64,000 bases of DNA from Daejeonia sp002484105 (GTDB taxonomy: Bacteria > Bacteroidota > Bacteroidia > Flavobacteriales > Weeksellaceae). The notes beneath the pieces are model-generated. The model was not told the origin of the DNA. It saw only the letters and a list, made by a program, of their open reading frames with translations, and ran no database searches. The position numbers and the translations under genes were made by a program. Below are positions 9,752 to 18,282 of the stretch, piece after piece; within the stretch, counting starts at the first letter, position 1; each line of letters starts with the position of its first letter. The stretch covers positions 1,364,001 to 1,428,000 of the forward strand of contig NZ_CP195105.1 in the NCBI RefSeq assembly GCF_051175565.1, in the 5' to 3' direction.

Positions 9752-10567
9752 TCAGGATTTGGATTTTATGTCTTGCAGAAGATTGTTTTTAATGATTTCC
9801 ACAACACCAAAACTATTGTTGTCGGGCGCCAGGAAACGGGCTGCTTTCTTCACTTCCGGATGGGCATTTTTCATGGCATAGCTGTACGCAGCATCTTTCA
9901 GCATTTCGGTATCGTTCATATAATCACCAAAAGCCATGGTTTCTTCCGGAGAAATTCCAAGATGATGCTGAAGTTTTGCCAGTGCTTTTCCCTTATTGAT
10001 ATCTTTGTTCATAATATCGAGCCAATACGGCCCGGAAACAACGACCTGAAGTTCCTGTTCTTCAAATTTTTTCAGGTAAGGGTAGAGGTGCTGCTCTGAC
10101 CCTTCCGGATGGAAAACTGCAATTTTGAATATACTGTCTTTAGATACTTCTCCGAAATCCTGAATTCTTTTATTTTTCAGATAATATTGGGAAAGGAAAC
10201 GTATAAATTCCTGGTCATCCGTATCATAATAAGCCTGTTCTTTTGCAGAAATTACCGCGCGTGCTCCCGGAATCTTGTGCACTTCATCAAGAATATCTTT
10301 AGCGAAATGCTCTGGCATACGGTCTACAAGAATTTCCTTGTTTTTGTTGATGACGTAACCACCATTTTCTGCAATAAAGCCTATTTCTTCCTGAATATCG
10401 GGAAAATATCGGGTTATCCCGGCCATCTGTCTTCCGCTGGCAGGGACGAAAAGAATTTTTCTTTTTTTGAGTTCCTGATAGATTTGGGGAAATTCCGGAC
10501 TCATCTGATAGTATGAATTCAGAAAAGTACCGTCCATATCAGTGACGATAAGTTTAATGTTCTTCAT
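9752..10567 (-). CDS. HAD-superfamily (Cof type, IIB cap) sugar phosphatase
   Basis: 271 aa from the ATG at 10567; an upstream ATG (10594) adds nine residues not typical of the family. The N-terminal motif VTDMDGTFLNS contains the nucleophile Asp10 and acid Asp12. FVPASGRQ supplies the motif II Ser and FGDYMNDTEML is motif IV with the Mg2+-binding acids. The central cap makes it a Cof-like phosphatase, which usually dephosphorylates sugar phosphates or similar metabolites. The substrate cannot be read. It is convergent with the arabinose operon and separated by a terminator from the transketolase genes upstream of it, so it probably has its own promoter in 10568-10613. Confidence 0.88.
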   Translation of the reverse strand: MKNIKLIVTDMDGTFLNSYYQMSPEFPQIYQELKKRKILFVPASGRQMAGITRYFPDIQEEIGFIAENGGYVINKNKEILVDRMPEHFAKDILDEVHKIPGARAVISAKEQAYYDTDDQEFIRFLSQYYLKNKRIQDFGEVSKDSIFKIAVFHPEGSEQHLYPYLKKFEEQELQVVVSGPYWLDIMNKDINKGKALAKLQHHLGISPEETMAFGDYMNDTEMLKDAAYSYAMKNAHPEVKKAARFLAPDNNSFGVVEIIKNNLLQDIKSKS

Positions 10568-10613
10568 GAATAGGTTTCGTTTCAGTTGTTGCAAATTACT
10601 GTAAAATGTTTCA

Positions 10614-10645
10614 CAATAAAGAAGCCCGTAGGTTTTACGGGCTTC
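10614..10645 (-). terminator. Terminator of the transketolase cluster
   Basis: On the minus strand GAAGCCCGTA and TACGGGCTTC form a 10-bp stem with a short loop, followed by TTTATTG. It lies 20 bp after the stop of the transketolase C-terminal subunit gene and before the HAD phosphatase gene. Confidence 0.85.
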
Positions 10646-10664
10646 GGAAATATGAACTCTTAGT

Positions 10665-11621
10665 CTATTTTTTTCTTTGGATGACCTTCTTCACAGCCGC
10701 AATAATTGCTTCTGCATTTAATCCGTATTTTTCCATCAGCTGATCGGGTGTACCGCTTTCTCCGAAACTATCGTCTACGGCCACATATTCCTGAGGGACA
10801 TAATATTGGGTAGTCAGTATTTGTGCGACACTGTCGCCCAGACCGCCGATACGGTTGTGTTCTTCGGCAGTGACGACACATCCGGTTTTCTGAATAGATT
10901 TCAGGATGGCATCTTCGTCTAAAGGTTTGATGGTGTGTATGTTCAAAATCTCGGTGTCAATGCCTTGTTTTTCAAGGATTTCACCAGCTTTGATGGCTTC
11001 CCATACCAAATGTCCGGTAGCGACAATGGTTACATCTTTTCCTTCGTTGACCCTCCATGCTTTTCCAATCTCAAATTTCTGTTCAGGATCGGTAAAAACG
11101 GGAATTACAGGCCTTCCGAAACGCAGATAAACCGGACCTTCGTAGTCGGCAATAGCGATCGTTGCTGCTTTGGTCTGGTTATAGTCGCAGGTATTGATAA
11201 CCGTCATTCCGGGGAGCATTTTCATCAGCCCGATATCTTCAAGAATTTGGTGTGTGGCACCGTCTTCACCGAGTGTTAGACCGGCATGGGATGCACAGAT
11301 TTTAACATTTTTGTTTGAATAAGCTACGGATTGCCGGATCTGGTCATAAACCCTTCCTGTAGAAAAATTTGCAAAAGTTCCTGTAAATGGAATTTTTCCT
11401 TCGATGGAAAGTCCAGCCGCAATCCCGATCATGTTGGCTTCGGCAATTCCAATCTGGAAAAACCTTTCGGGTGCTTTTTCGATAAATTTTTCAAATTTCA
11501 AAGAGCCGATCAGGTCTGCACATAATCCCACTACATTTGGATTCTGATCGGCAAGTTCAGCCATTCCGGCTCCAAATCCACTGCGTGTATCTTTTTTTTC
11601 TGTATAAGTATATTTTTTCAT
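10665..11621 (-). CDS. Transketolase, C-terminal subunit
   Basis: 318 aa containing only the pyrimidine-binding and C-terminal domains of transketolase. RFFQIGIAEANMIGIAAGLS carries the Glu that activates thiamine diphosphate in this domain. LGEDGATHQILEDIGLM and VYLRFGRPVIPVF are also typical, and the end VDDSFGESGTPDQLMEKYGL is usual for split transketolases. It must pair with the N-terminal subunit encoded 12 bp upstream to form an active enzyme moving two-carbon units among pentose, triose, tetrose and hexose phosphates. Together with the neighbouring aldolase it would process xylulose 5-P made by araBDA. Confidence 0.93.
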   Translation of the reverse strand: MKKYTYTEKKDTRSGFGAGMAELADQNPNVVGLCADLIGSLKFEKFIEKAPERFFQIGIAEANMIGIAAGLSIEGKIPFTGTFANFSTGRVYDQIRQSVAYSNKNVKICASHAGLTLGEDGATHQILEDIGLMKMLPGMTVINTCDYNQTKAATIAIADYEGPVYLRFGRPVIPVFTDPEQKFEIGKAWRVNEGKDVTIVATGHLVWEAIKAGEILEKQGIDTEILNIHTIKPLDEDAILKSIQKTGCVVTAEEHNRIGGLGDSVAQILTTQYYVPQEYVAVDDSFGESGTPDQLMEKYGLNAEAIIAAVKKVIQRKK

Positions 11622-11633
11622 GAGGTGCGGGTT

Positions 11634-12482
11634 TTAGTAATCTCCAAGGGTTTCTTCCAGTTGGGCAAGTGCTTTTTCAAGCTGTTCGTCGTTGGGTGCT
11701 TTGCCGTGCCATGCGTGTGTACCCATCATGAAATCAACTCCGGCACCCATCTGGGTTTTCAGAAGAATGCAAATGGGCTGTCCTTGGTGTGCCAAATTTT
11801 TGGCTTCGTCTATAACTTTCAGAATTTCTTCTGTATCGTTTCCGTTTTCTACTTCAAGAACCTTCCATCCAAAAGCCTCGAATTTTGCTCTAAGGTTGCC
11901 CAGAGACATTACTTTGCTTGTTGGGCCGTCAATCTGCTGTCCGTTATAGTCTACTGCTGAGATCAGGTTGTCCACTTTGTTGTGGGCAGCATACATCATA
12001 GCTTCCCATATCTGTCCTTCCTGAAGCTCACCGTCTCCATGGAGGCTGAATACAAGATGATTGTCATTGTCCAGTTTTTTTCCGAGTGCATGCCCGATGG
12101 CTACAGACATTCCCTGTCCCAAAGATCCGGAGGCAATGCGTACACCAGGCAGTCCCTCATGTGTGGTGGGATGCCCCTGCAGTCTGGAATTCAGTTTTCG
12201 GAAGGTGGCGAGTTCACTCTTGTCAAAATATCCTGCATGGGCGAGGACACTATAAAAAACGGGTGAAATGTGTCCGTTGGACAGATAGAAAACGTCTTCA
12301 CCTTTTCCTTTCATATCAAATGTCGGCTTTCTGTCCATTTCGTCGAAATAGAGGGCAACCAGATAATCTGTACAGCCAAGAGAACCTCCCGGATGGCCGG
12401 ACTGGCAGGCATGTACCATTCGTACAATATCCCTTCTCACCTGAGAAGCGATGCTTTTTAGTTTTGAAATATCGTGTGACAT
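11634..12482 (-). CDS. Transketolase, N-terminal (thiamine diphosphate-binding) subunit
   Basis: 282 aa. CQSGHPGGSLGCTDYL near residue 28 and the ThDP motif HGDGELQEGQIWEAMMYA (GDG...N type) identify the N-terminal half of a split transketolase. FGWKVLEVENGND is also typical. It lies between the aldolase gene (8 bp upstream) and the C-terminal subunit gene (12 bp downstream), so the three are clearly one transcript. A full-length transketolase gene elsewhere in the genome cannot be excluded; this pair may be the pentose-induced isoform (inference). Confidence 0.93.
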   Translation of the reverse strand: MSHDISKLKSIASQVRRDIVRMVHACQSGHPGGSLGCTDYLVALYFDEMDRKPTFDMKGKGEDVFYLSNGHISPVFYSVLAHAGYFDKSELATFRKLNSRLQGHPTTHEGLPGVRIASGSLGQGMSVAIGHALGKKLDNDNHLVFSLHGDGELQEGQIWEAMMYAAHNKVDNLISAVDYNGQQIDGPTSKVMSLGNLRAKFEAFGWKVLEVENGNDTEEILKVIDEAKNLAHQGQPICILLKTQMGAGVDFMMGTHAWHGKAPNDEQLEKALAQLEETLGDY

Positions 12483-12490
12483 GGATTATA

Positions 12491-13144
12491 TTAAATCATT
12501 TTTTGTGAATCTTTGATAAACTGTGCCAGTCCGTTGTCTGTAAGGGGATGATTGAGCAGTGAGAGAATCGGTTGCAATGGGCATGTTACCACGTCGGCAC
12601 CTATTTTTGCACAGTTGATGATGTGCATACTGTGCCGAATGGATGCGGCAAGAATTTCAGTTTCGTAACCGTAATTGTCAAAAATAAGGCGGATTTCTTC
12701 AATCAGGTGCAAACCGTCTGTGGAGATATCGTCCAGCCTTCCGAGGAAAGGAGAAACATAGGAGGCTCCTGCTTTTGCGGCAAGTAAGGCCTGTCCCGGT
12801 GAGAAAATCAGAGTGCAGTTGGTTCTGATACCTTTCTGTGAGAAGTATTTGATGGCTTTCACCCCGTCTTTGATCATTGGGATTTTTACAACGATATTCG
12901 GATGCAGGGCGGCCAGTTCTTCTCCTTCTTTAATCATTTCTTCAAAGGTAGTGGAAAGGACTTCAGCAGAAATGTCGCCGTCTACTATTTCGCAGATTTT
13001 TTTGTAATGGCTGATAATATTTTCCTTTCCGGAAATTCCTTCTTTTGCCATTAGTGACGGATTGGTGGTGACACCGTCCAAAACTCCGAGGGAATTGGCT
13101 TCTTCAATTGCAGCAAGATTGGCTGTATCAATAAAAAATTTCAT
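12491..13144 (-). CDS. Transaldolase / fructose-6-phosphate aldolase-like protein
   Basis: 217 aa, the size of the short TalC/FSA subfamily. [16 protein letters not shown] and [14 protein letters not shown] are the family start, and VVKIPM holds the Schiff-base Lys87. [20 protein letters not shown] and the final helical region match as well. Members act either as transaldolases or as fructose-6-P aldolases; sequence alone does not decide. Because two transketolase subunit genes follow within 20 bp, a transaldolase role in the non-oxidative pentose phosphate pathway is more likely. It is the first gene of the cluster and has an operator-like palindrome 21 bp upstream of its start. Confidence 0.9.
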   Translation of the reverse strand: MKFFIDTANLAAIEEANSLGVLDGVTTNPSLMAKEGISGKENIISHYKKICEIVDGDISAEVLSTTFEEMIKEGEELAALHPNIVVKIPMIKDGVKAIKYFSQKGIRTNCTLIFSPGQALLAAKAGASYVSPFLGRLDDISTDGLHLIEEIRLIFDNYGYETEILAASIRHSMHIINCAKIGADVVTCPLQPILSLLNHPLTDNGLAQFIKDSQKMI

Positions 13145-13164
13145 AAGATGATGGTTTATATTTA

Positions 13165-13185
13165 TAAGTGTTAAATATACACTTA
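13165..13185 (-). promoter_or_regulatory. Putative operator of the pentose-phosphate cluster (same motif as araB operator)
   Basis: Perfect-arm palindrome TAAGTGT-N7-ACACTTA located 21 bp upstream of the aldolase start. It matches the site at 2617-2637 in both half-sites (one mismatch) and in spacer length. On the minus strand a TATATTTA resembling a -7 box overlaps the site, which would suit repression, but this box is weak. Confidence 0.55.
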
Positions 13186-13267
13186 ATATAAGATATACGT
13201 ACTATGATCCTGTGAAATTTTAGTAATTATGATATAATTTATATTTTAGATCATTGTTGTCCGATAA

Positions 13268-13299
13268 AAGAGTAGCCTTTTGAGGCTACTCTTCTTTTT
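13268..13299 (+). terminator. Stem-loop terminator inside the IS left end
   Basis: AAGAGTAGCC (13268-13277) pairs perfectly with GGCTACTCTT (13284-13293), followed by CTTTTTA. It lies between the left inverted repeat and the transposase start and is repeated in copy 2 (from 62537). Such hairpins are known in IS elements to block transcription entering from outside. Confidence 0.8.
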
Positions 13300-13332
13300 A
13301 GTAAGTTTGAAGTTCTGACACAGCAAACAACT

Positions 13333-14535
13333 ATGAGTAAAAGTAATCATTTTTCTACAAAATCCGTTTTCGGACAGCTGATTTCATTAATTGAAGATTC
13401 ACTTATCAGAAAGGAAGTTAAAAAATGTGATTCAGATCGCTATACAAAGCGGTTCAAGACGAAAGATCACTTGATAAGTATGCTTTTTTGTTCGTTTTCA
13501 AAATGTACATCACTGCGTGAAATATCAGGAGCGATGCTTGGTTTATCGGGTAAAACAGCAGGTTTTCAATTAAATCATATTCCGAAAAGAAGTACTTTGT
13601 CGGATGCCAACAAGAAAAGAGATGTTTTGGTTTTTGAAAATATTTATCATGCATTGCTCAAACAATATGGTGATTTTTTGTCGGACAGCCGAATTAAAGA
13701 GGTGATTAAAAAGCAGGTAAAAATCTTTGATAGTACCACAATCAGCTTGTTCAAAGACATCTTGGAAGGCGTTGGCAGAAACCCCAAAACAGGCAAAAAG
13801 AAAGGTGGAATTAAAGTACATACAGTTGTTAATGCAGATGAAGTTGTTCCGAGTTTGGTTTGGTTCAGCGAAGCAAAAAAACACGACCACGAGTTTTTAG
13901 ACAAACTAAAATGCGATGAAAACACGGTGTATGTTTTCGACAAAGGATATTATGATTACAAGGCTTTCGAGCGTTTTACCGAGCACAAAACAGGTTTTGT
14001 AACCCGAATAAAAGACAAGGCTTCGTACTTCAATATTGAAGCATTAGACATCGCAGAGCATATTCACAGCGGCGTTTTAAAAGACGAGATTATCGAAGTT
14101 GAAGTGAAAAAGGCTAAAGAAATCTCGAAATTAAGGCTAAGGAAAGTGGTTTTCTACGACCGTGCCAACAAAAGAAAATTTGAATTTTTGACCAATTTGT
14201 TTGATATGAGAGCCGATTTAATAGCGGCACTTTACAAAGTCAGATGGCAGATTGAGCTGTTGTTCAAGCAGCTGAAACAGAACTTTCCGCTCAAATACTT
14301 CTTGGGAGATAACGAAAACGCCATCAAAATACAGATTTATTGCGTGTTAATCGTTAATTTACTCCTATCTGTCATCAAAAAGAAATTGAAACGCAATTGG
14401 GCATTTTCCAATTTGGTAAGTTTTTGCAAAATTCATTTGTTCAATTATATCAACCTAATGAAATTTCTGGAAAACCCCGAAAGAGACTGGGTTATTGACC
14501 GAGACGACGGCAATCAATTGTCTTTTGATTGGTAG
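13333..14535 (+). CDS. IS4-family transposase, copy 1
   Basis: 400 aa DDE transposase. An N-terminal DUF4372-like region (residues 1-75) is followed by the catalytic core: FDSTTI with Asp133, VFDKGYYDY with Asp203 and the YREK signature Y301, R304, E308, K315 in LYKVRWQIELLFKQLK. The gene is complete, with no frameshift. The first about 540 bp are nearly identical to the copy at 62602-63804, while the rest differs at many sites. It sits directly upstream of the defence island and next to the pentose-phosphate cluster. Confidence 0.95.
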   Translation: MSKSNHFSTKSVFGQLISLIEDSLIRKEVKKCDSDRYTKRFKTKDHLISMLFCSFSKCTSLREISGAMLGLSGKTAGFQLNHIPKRSTLSDANKKRDVLVFENIYHALLKQYGDFLSDSRIKEVIKKQVKIFDSTTISLFKDILEGVGRNPKTGKKKGGIKVHTVVNADEVVPSLVWFSEAKKHDHEFLDKLKCDENTVYVFDKGYYDYKAFERFTEHKTGFVTRIKDKASYFNIEALDIAEHIHSGVLKDEIIEVEVKKAKEISKLRLRKVVFYDRANKRKFEFLTNLFDMRADLIAALYKVRWQIELLFKQLKQNFPLKYFLGDNENAIKIQIYCVLIVNLLLSVIKKKLKRNWAFSNLVSFCKIHLFNYINLMKFLENPERDWVIDRDDGNQLSFDW

Positions 14536-14689
14536 CTTGTTTTTGAATTATCACAAAATTTCTCTTTTATATATCTGACAATCAAGCACATGTGTATTCT
14601 AAAATTTTAATTTTAATTTTTATCGGACAACAATGATTTTAAATAATCTTTTTTGCCGATGAAAATAAAAGAAAGATGGAGCTTCTAAC

Positions 14690-15943
14690 TTAAATAAATC
14701 TGAAAGCAGCCTGCATTAACTCTTGTTCTGATCGTGAAATACCAATTTTATGAGCGATTTCTTTCCATTGTTTTACAGAAGTAAAAACTTCGCTCAATAT
14801 GTTGTCCATTTCAGATTGACTTAATCGGAAAAATCCTCCTACACTTTTTGCCAATTCAAAATCTAAAGCATTGTTATCCATATCAATATTTAAAGCCAAA
14901 CCATCTTTGTCAATGGAAGGGTTTAAATCATAAGCCGGAGATAATACCCAGCCTTCATCTTTCAAAATAAATCCGTGATTACGGAGATGGTCGTCTGTAT
15001 TTGAAACTGCGATATTAAAAACAATTCTTCGCCACAACTGATGTAGATTTTCGTTGACCTTACAACCATAATTCTGAATAAATTCCACTATATCCAAATA
15101 ACTTGCCGGTTGATTTTTAATCGTATCTTCATTGTTGCCGGTCATCGTCATTGCCGACGAAAAATGAATTCTTTCCTGATTCATCCGGTCAAAACGTTTA
15201 GTGAAAAAGGTGTGATAAGTTCCACTTACTTTTTCAATTTTACATTCGGCCATTTCGATTCCGGCTTTTATCGCTAATTGGTAGGTTAAATATTCCCAAG
15301 CGGCTTTATCAATTGTATCATTTTTAGAAGGAAATTTCGCAATCCAGAGTTGATTTTTCTCATCTAAAATATTGGCTTTGGGTCTTGCACCACCTAAGGA
15401 AGAACCTGGAGCGATGAGTACCTTCAACCATTTATTTATAGCTTCGTTATCCGCATCATTTTCGTAATGAACAACTGCTTGTTGCAATTCCCGAACCGTT
15501 GACCAAGGCGGTGTTGATTTTTCGGAATCATTATCTAAGAAATCTCCTTGAGGATCCAACTTAAACCTAAATGCACCCATTCTTGTTTCATCAAAAACAC
15601 CCAATAGATAATCAATATCATACAGTGTTTTAGGATTTTCGCCTTTCGCTTTGGCTAACTGAATTTCCCGACGTTTCATTAATGTTCGTCCCCAAGTATC
15701 GGGCATACTGTCTAAGAAAATTCCGAAATTCTCTTTATTATTTGGAAATTGTTGCCCGGAATAAAATTGAATATCAGGATCAATCAGTCTTTGAGCATTG
15801 GATTTTAACCAATTTTTGTCATATTCAAAACTAAAAGCTTTACGTCCTTTTGCTTGATGTGCAGACAAAATGCCTAACAACACCGGTTCGGCTAATCCAA
15901 GCCAGTGTGCATAAACATAGATGTCGGTTTTATTTGTTGCCAT
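14690..15943 (-). CDS. hipA: HipA-family Ser/Thr kinase toxin
   Basis: 417 aa, full length for HipA. GSSLGGARPKA (residues 180-190) is the Gly-rich loop, IAKF supplies the ATP-contacting Lys203, NTDDHLRNHG (315-324) holds the catalytic Asp and AYDLNPS (with D339) is the metal-binding motif. HipA kinases stop growth, classically by phosphorylating glutamyl-tRNA synthetase, and are held inactive by HipB. The gene starts 1 bp after hipB. Its 3' end lies only 54 bp from the IS end, but the C terminus appears intact. It is the first gene of the AT-rich island. Confidence 0.92.
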   Translation of the reverse strand: MATNKTDIYVYAHWLGLAEPVLLGILSAHQAKGRKAFSFEYDKNWLKSNAQRLIDPDIQFYSGQQFPNNKENFGIFLDSMPDTWGRTLMKRREIQLAKAKGENPKTLYDIDYLLGVFDETRMGAFRFKLDPQGDFLDNDSEKSTPPWSTVRELQQAVVHYENDADNEAINKWLKVLIAPGSSLGGARPKANILDEKNQLWIAKFPSKNDTIDKAAWEYLTYQLAIKAGIEMAECKIEKVSGTYHTFFTKRFDRMNQERIHFSSAMTMTGNNEDTIKNQPASYLDIVEFIQNYGCKVNENLHQLWRRIVFNIAVSNTDDHLRNHGFILKDEGWVLSPAYDLNPSIDKDGLALNIDMDNNALDFELAKSVGGFFRLSQSEMDNILSEVFTSVKQWKEIAHKIGISRSEQELMQAAFRFI

Positions 15944-15944
15944 T

Positions 15945-16226
15945 TTATAATAGATCTAAATCTTGTAGTTTTCTGCCCAATTCATCATCAGCTGCCAATT
16001 TCAAAAAATCGTTTTCTAAGCCCAATACACGCAATACATTAAAATAAGCACCCATTGCCACGCTACTTTCGCCTTTTTCTACTAAATATAACGTAGAACG
16101 TGCAATACCTGCACGCTCAGCAACCTGTATTGCCGTTAGTTTTCTACGCTTTCGGGCGAGTTTTATATTCTCACCCATTTGTTCTAAAAGAGCAGTATAT
16201 TTAGGCAGTAGGATTTGCTTTTTCAT
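15945..16226 (-). CDS. hipB: HipB-family antitoxin, XRE-type repressor
   Basis: 93 aa. LARKRRKLTAIQVAERAG and RSTLYLVEKGES form a clear Cro/C1-type helix-turn-helix (about residues 20-60). It should bind and neutralize HipA and repress the operon. hipA follows with a 1-bp gap. Two near-identical inverted operator-like sequences surround the likely promoter directly upstream (16228-16286). Confidence 0.9.
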   Translation of the reverse strand: MKKQILLPKYTALLEQMGENIKLARKRRKLTAIQVAERAGIARSTLYLVEKGESSVAMGAYFNVLRVLGLENDFLKLAADDELGRKLQDLDLL

Positions 16227-16227
16227 T

Positions 16228-16286
16228 ATAAACGATTGCTATTTCATACAAAAGTAAGTAAAATGTTTGAAATAACGATCGTTTAT
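16228..16286 (-). promoter_or_regulatory. hipBA promoter with paired operator-like inverted repeats
   Basis: A 19-bp sequence at 16228-16246 is repeated in inverted orientation at 16268-16286 with two mismatches (outer bases ATAAACGAT, inner bases ATTTCA). Between them lies a minus-strand -7 box TACTTTTG (16249-16256). The arrangement, two operators around a promoter immediately before the antitoxin start, fits HipB autoregulation. Confidence 0.6.
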
Positions 16287-16381
16287 TTATTGAGAATATT
16301 TTTTCAATCATTATATTCTGTCACAAAAACAGTAAATATTTGTGAAAAAATATTTTTTGTAGATAGAGTATAATACACTCC

Positions 16382-17700
16382 ATAAATCATATTATGAGCA
16401 ATTCGCCGACGGAACGGTAAAATGTATTGATGAGGAAATACCGTTTGAGATTCCGGAGAGTTGGGAGTGGTGTAGGTTAGGTTATATTGGGAAATGGCAA
16501 TCTGGGGCAACACCAAATCGCTCAAATAAGGATTATTATAATGGAGATGTTTTGTGGTTAAAAACTGGAGATTTAACAGATGATTATATCTATAATATTT
16601 CCGAAACAATTACACAAAAAGCACTACAAGAAACATCTGTTAAATTAAATCCAACAGGAAGTGTATTACTTGCAATGTATGGGGCAACAATTGGTAAAGT
16701 AGGTATTTTGACTGAACCTGCAACAACAAATCAGGCTTGTTGTGCTTGTTCAGAATTTAGAGGAATACATAATATATTTCTTTTCTATTTGTTAATTTCT
16801 TACAGAGAATATTTCATTCATATTGGAGAAGGGGGTGCTCAACCGAATATCTCGAAAGAGAAAATTATTTCAACACTCATACCTCTACCACCTCTTTTCG
16901 AACAACAAAGAATAGTTTCCATGATAGAACAATACGATAATTTAATCAATGAATTAGAGGGAAATAAGGAGGATTTAAAGCAATTTATAACCCAAACAAA
17001 ATCCAAAATCCTTGACCTTGCCATACGAGGTAAACTTGTTCCGCAAGACCCGAATGATGAGCCTGCCTCTGTATTGCTTAAACGTATAAAAACAGAGCAT
17101 CCGGAAAGCAAAAAGAAGGCTAAATACACAGGGGATAACTCACATTATCAGAACTTGCCCTTTGAGATACCCGAAAACTGGAGTTGGTGCAGGTTAGTAG
17201 ATATTTGTTCCATCATAACCGATGGGACACATCAAACACCAACGTATTCTGATGAAGGTTACATTTTTCTATCATCAAAAAATGTAACCTCAGGTAAAAT
17301 TGATTGGGAAAATGTTATGTACATTCCAGAGTTTCTTCACAAACAATTATATGCACGATTGGCTCCTCAGAAAGGCGATATCCTACTTGCTAAAAATGGG
17401 ACAACAGGTTTTTCAGCAGTTGTTGATTGTGCTTATATTTTTGACATATATGTGAGTTTGGCATTACTTCGTACTTTCCAAAATAAAATCAACCCATACT
17501 ATTTGCGACATATTATGTCATCTTTGTTTGTTCAAGAGCAATTCAAAGCAAACCTTAAAGGTATAGGTGTTCCAAATTTACATTTAGAAAATATTCGTAA
17601 TACCTATGTTCCTATATGTTCTTTAAAAGAACAGAATGAAATTGTTTCAAAGATTGATCAACTTTTTGAGGTATTAGATAACATAGCAGCAGAATTATAA
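16382..17700 (+). pseudogene. Silent hsdS cassette A with two target-recognition domains, inverted relative to hsdS
   Basis: An open frame without its own start: it begins at KSYYEQFADGTVKC and matches the expressed hsdS from its residue about 68 onward. It contains TRD1 (after SWEWCRL to about 16900), a central repeat with ILDLAIRGKLVPQDPNDE, and TRD2 up to the stop at 17698-17700. The first ATG available (16552) lies inside TRD1, so the cassette is probably not translated where it is. Positions 16382-16478 form an inverted repeat, about 90% identical, with 20328-20424 in the expressed hsdS. This looks like a donor cassette for recombinational switching of DNA specificity, not a decayed gene: both TRDs are intact. 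Confidence 0.85.
17139..17159 (+). repeat. 21-bp inverted repeat, left arm (candidate recombination site)
   Basis: Perfect 21-bp sequence starting CTCACATTATCAGAAC, found in inverted orientation at 18215-18235. It lies at the entrance to the second TRD of cassette A; the partner lies at the entrance to cassette B. A shorter version (ATAATGTGAG) is at the start of TRD2 in the expressed hsdS (near 19635). Confidence 0.75.
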
Positions 17701-17722
17701 TTCTGCTGCTATGTTATCTAAT
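17673..17722. repeat. 50-bp perfect palindrome joining two silent hsdS cassettes
   Basis: Two perfectly complementary 25-bp arms with no spacer, centred between 17697 and 17698. It is made of the ends of cassette A and cassette B, both encoding DNIAAEL and the stop codon, placed tail to tail. No T-run follows, so it is more likely a trace or site of inversion than a simple terminator. Confidence 0.85.
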
Positions 17723-18243
17723 CGTTGAAATAAGTTTTCGATGGCTTGGACTATTCGAATTTGTTCTTGACTTGGAGGTAATAGAATAGGAAAGTTAGTA
17801 ATTTTCTCTTTTGAAATATTGGGTTGTGCCCCACCTTCCGCCTTCATTTGCAAAATTTTCTTCTTACCCATCAAAAGATAAAAAAGAAATTTATTATAAA
17901 TACCTAAATATGTAATGCAGGTACAACAAGCTTGATTTGTAGCAGCAGGTATATTTAGAATACCAATTTTTCCAATAGTTGCGCCGTACATTGCAATCAA
18001 TACGCTATCTTTTGGATTTAATCTAACTGAGCATTCTTTAAGAGCTAAATCGGTAATCTTTTCTGGTATATAATCAATATAGCCATCATTTAGGTCGCCA
18101 GTTTTCAGCCAACTAATCGTTCCGTTTTCATAATACATTTTATTTGAACGGTTTGGAGTTGCTCCAGAAGACCAAGAACCGATACTTTCTAATGTGCATT
18201 CTTTCCATCCTTGAGGCAAGTTCTGATAATGTGAGATAGCCAA
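17695..18243 (-). pseudogene. Silent hsdS cassette B with a single target-recognition domain
   Basis: 182 codons covering one TRD only, from SHYQNLPQGWKECTL to RLDNIAAEL, in the same orientation as the expressed hsdS. An ATG exists (18243), yet half an HsdS alone would normally not give a working specificity subunit. The TRD resembles TRD1 of cassette A (SGATPNRSN, WLKTGDL, MYGATIGK), so the two may recognise related half-sites. It shares a perfect 21-bp inverted repeat with cassette A at its start and a palindrome at its end. Confidence 0.8.
18215..18235 (-). repeat. 21-bp inverted repeat, right arm (candidate recombination site)
   Basis: Exact reverse complement of 17139-17159. Inversion between the two arms would exchange the second TRD of cassette A for the TRD of cassette B. 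Confidence 0.75.
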
Positions 18244-18282
18244 GATAAATTTGTTGTCTTATTTTAAAAAATTAATAGAATA

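Larger units (their letters stand above)
13252..14635 (+). mobile_element. IS4-family insertion sequence, copy 1
   Basis: 1384-bp element bounded by inverted repeats beginning CATTGTTGTCCGATAAAA (left 13252-13269; right, complementary, ending at 14635). Flanks are ATTTTAGAT (13243-13251) and ATTTTAAAT (14636-14644), a 9-bp target duplication with one mismatch, suggesting an older insertion. It carries one transposase gene. A second copy of equal length is at 62521-63904, in the same orientation. Confidence 0.92.

Noticed and set aside
17695..18243. Cassette B as a functional stand-alone half-HsdS
   Set aside because: It lacks the N-terminal repeat region needed for dimer contacts, and its position between recombination repeats fits a donor cassette better; not fully excluded.
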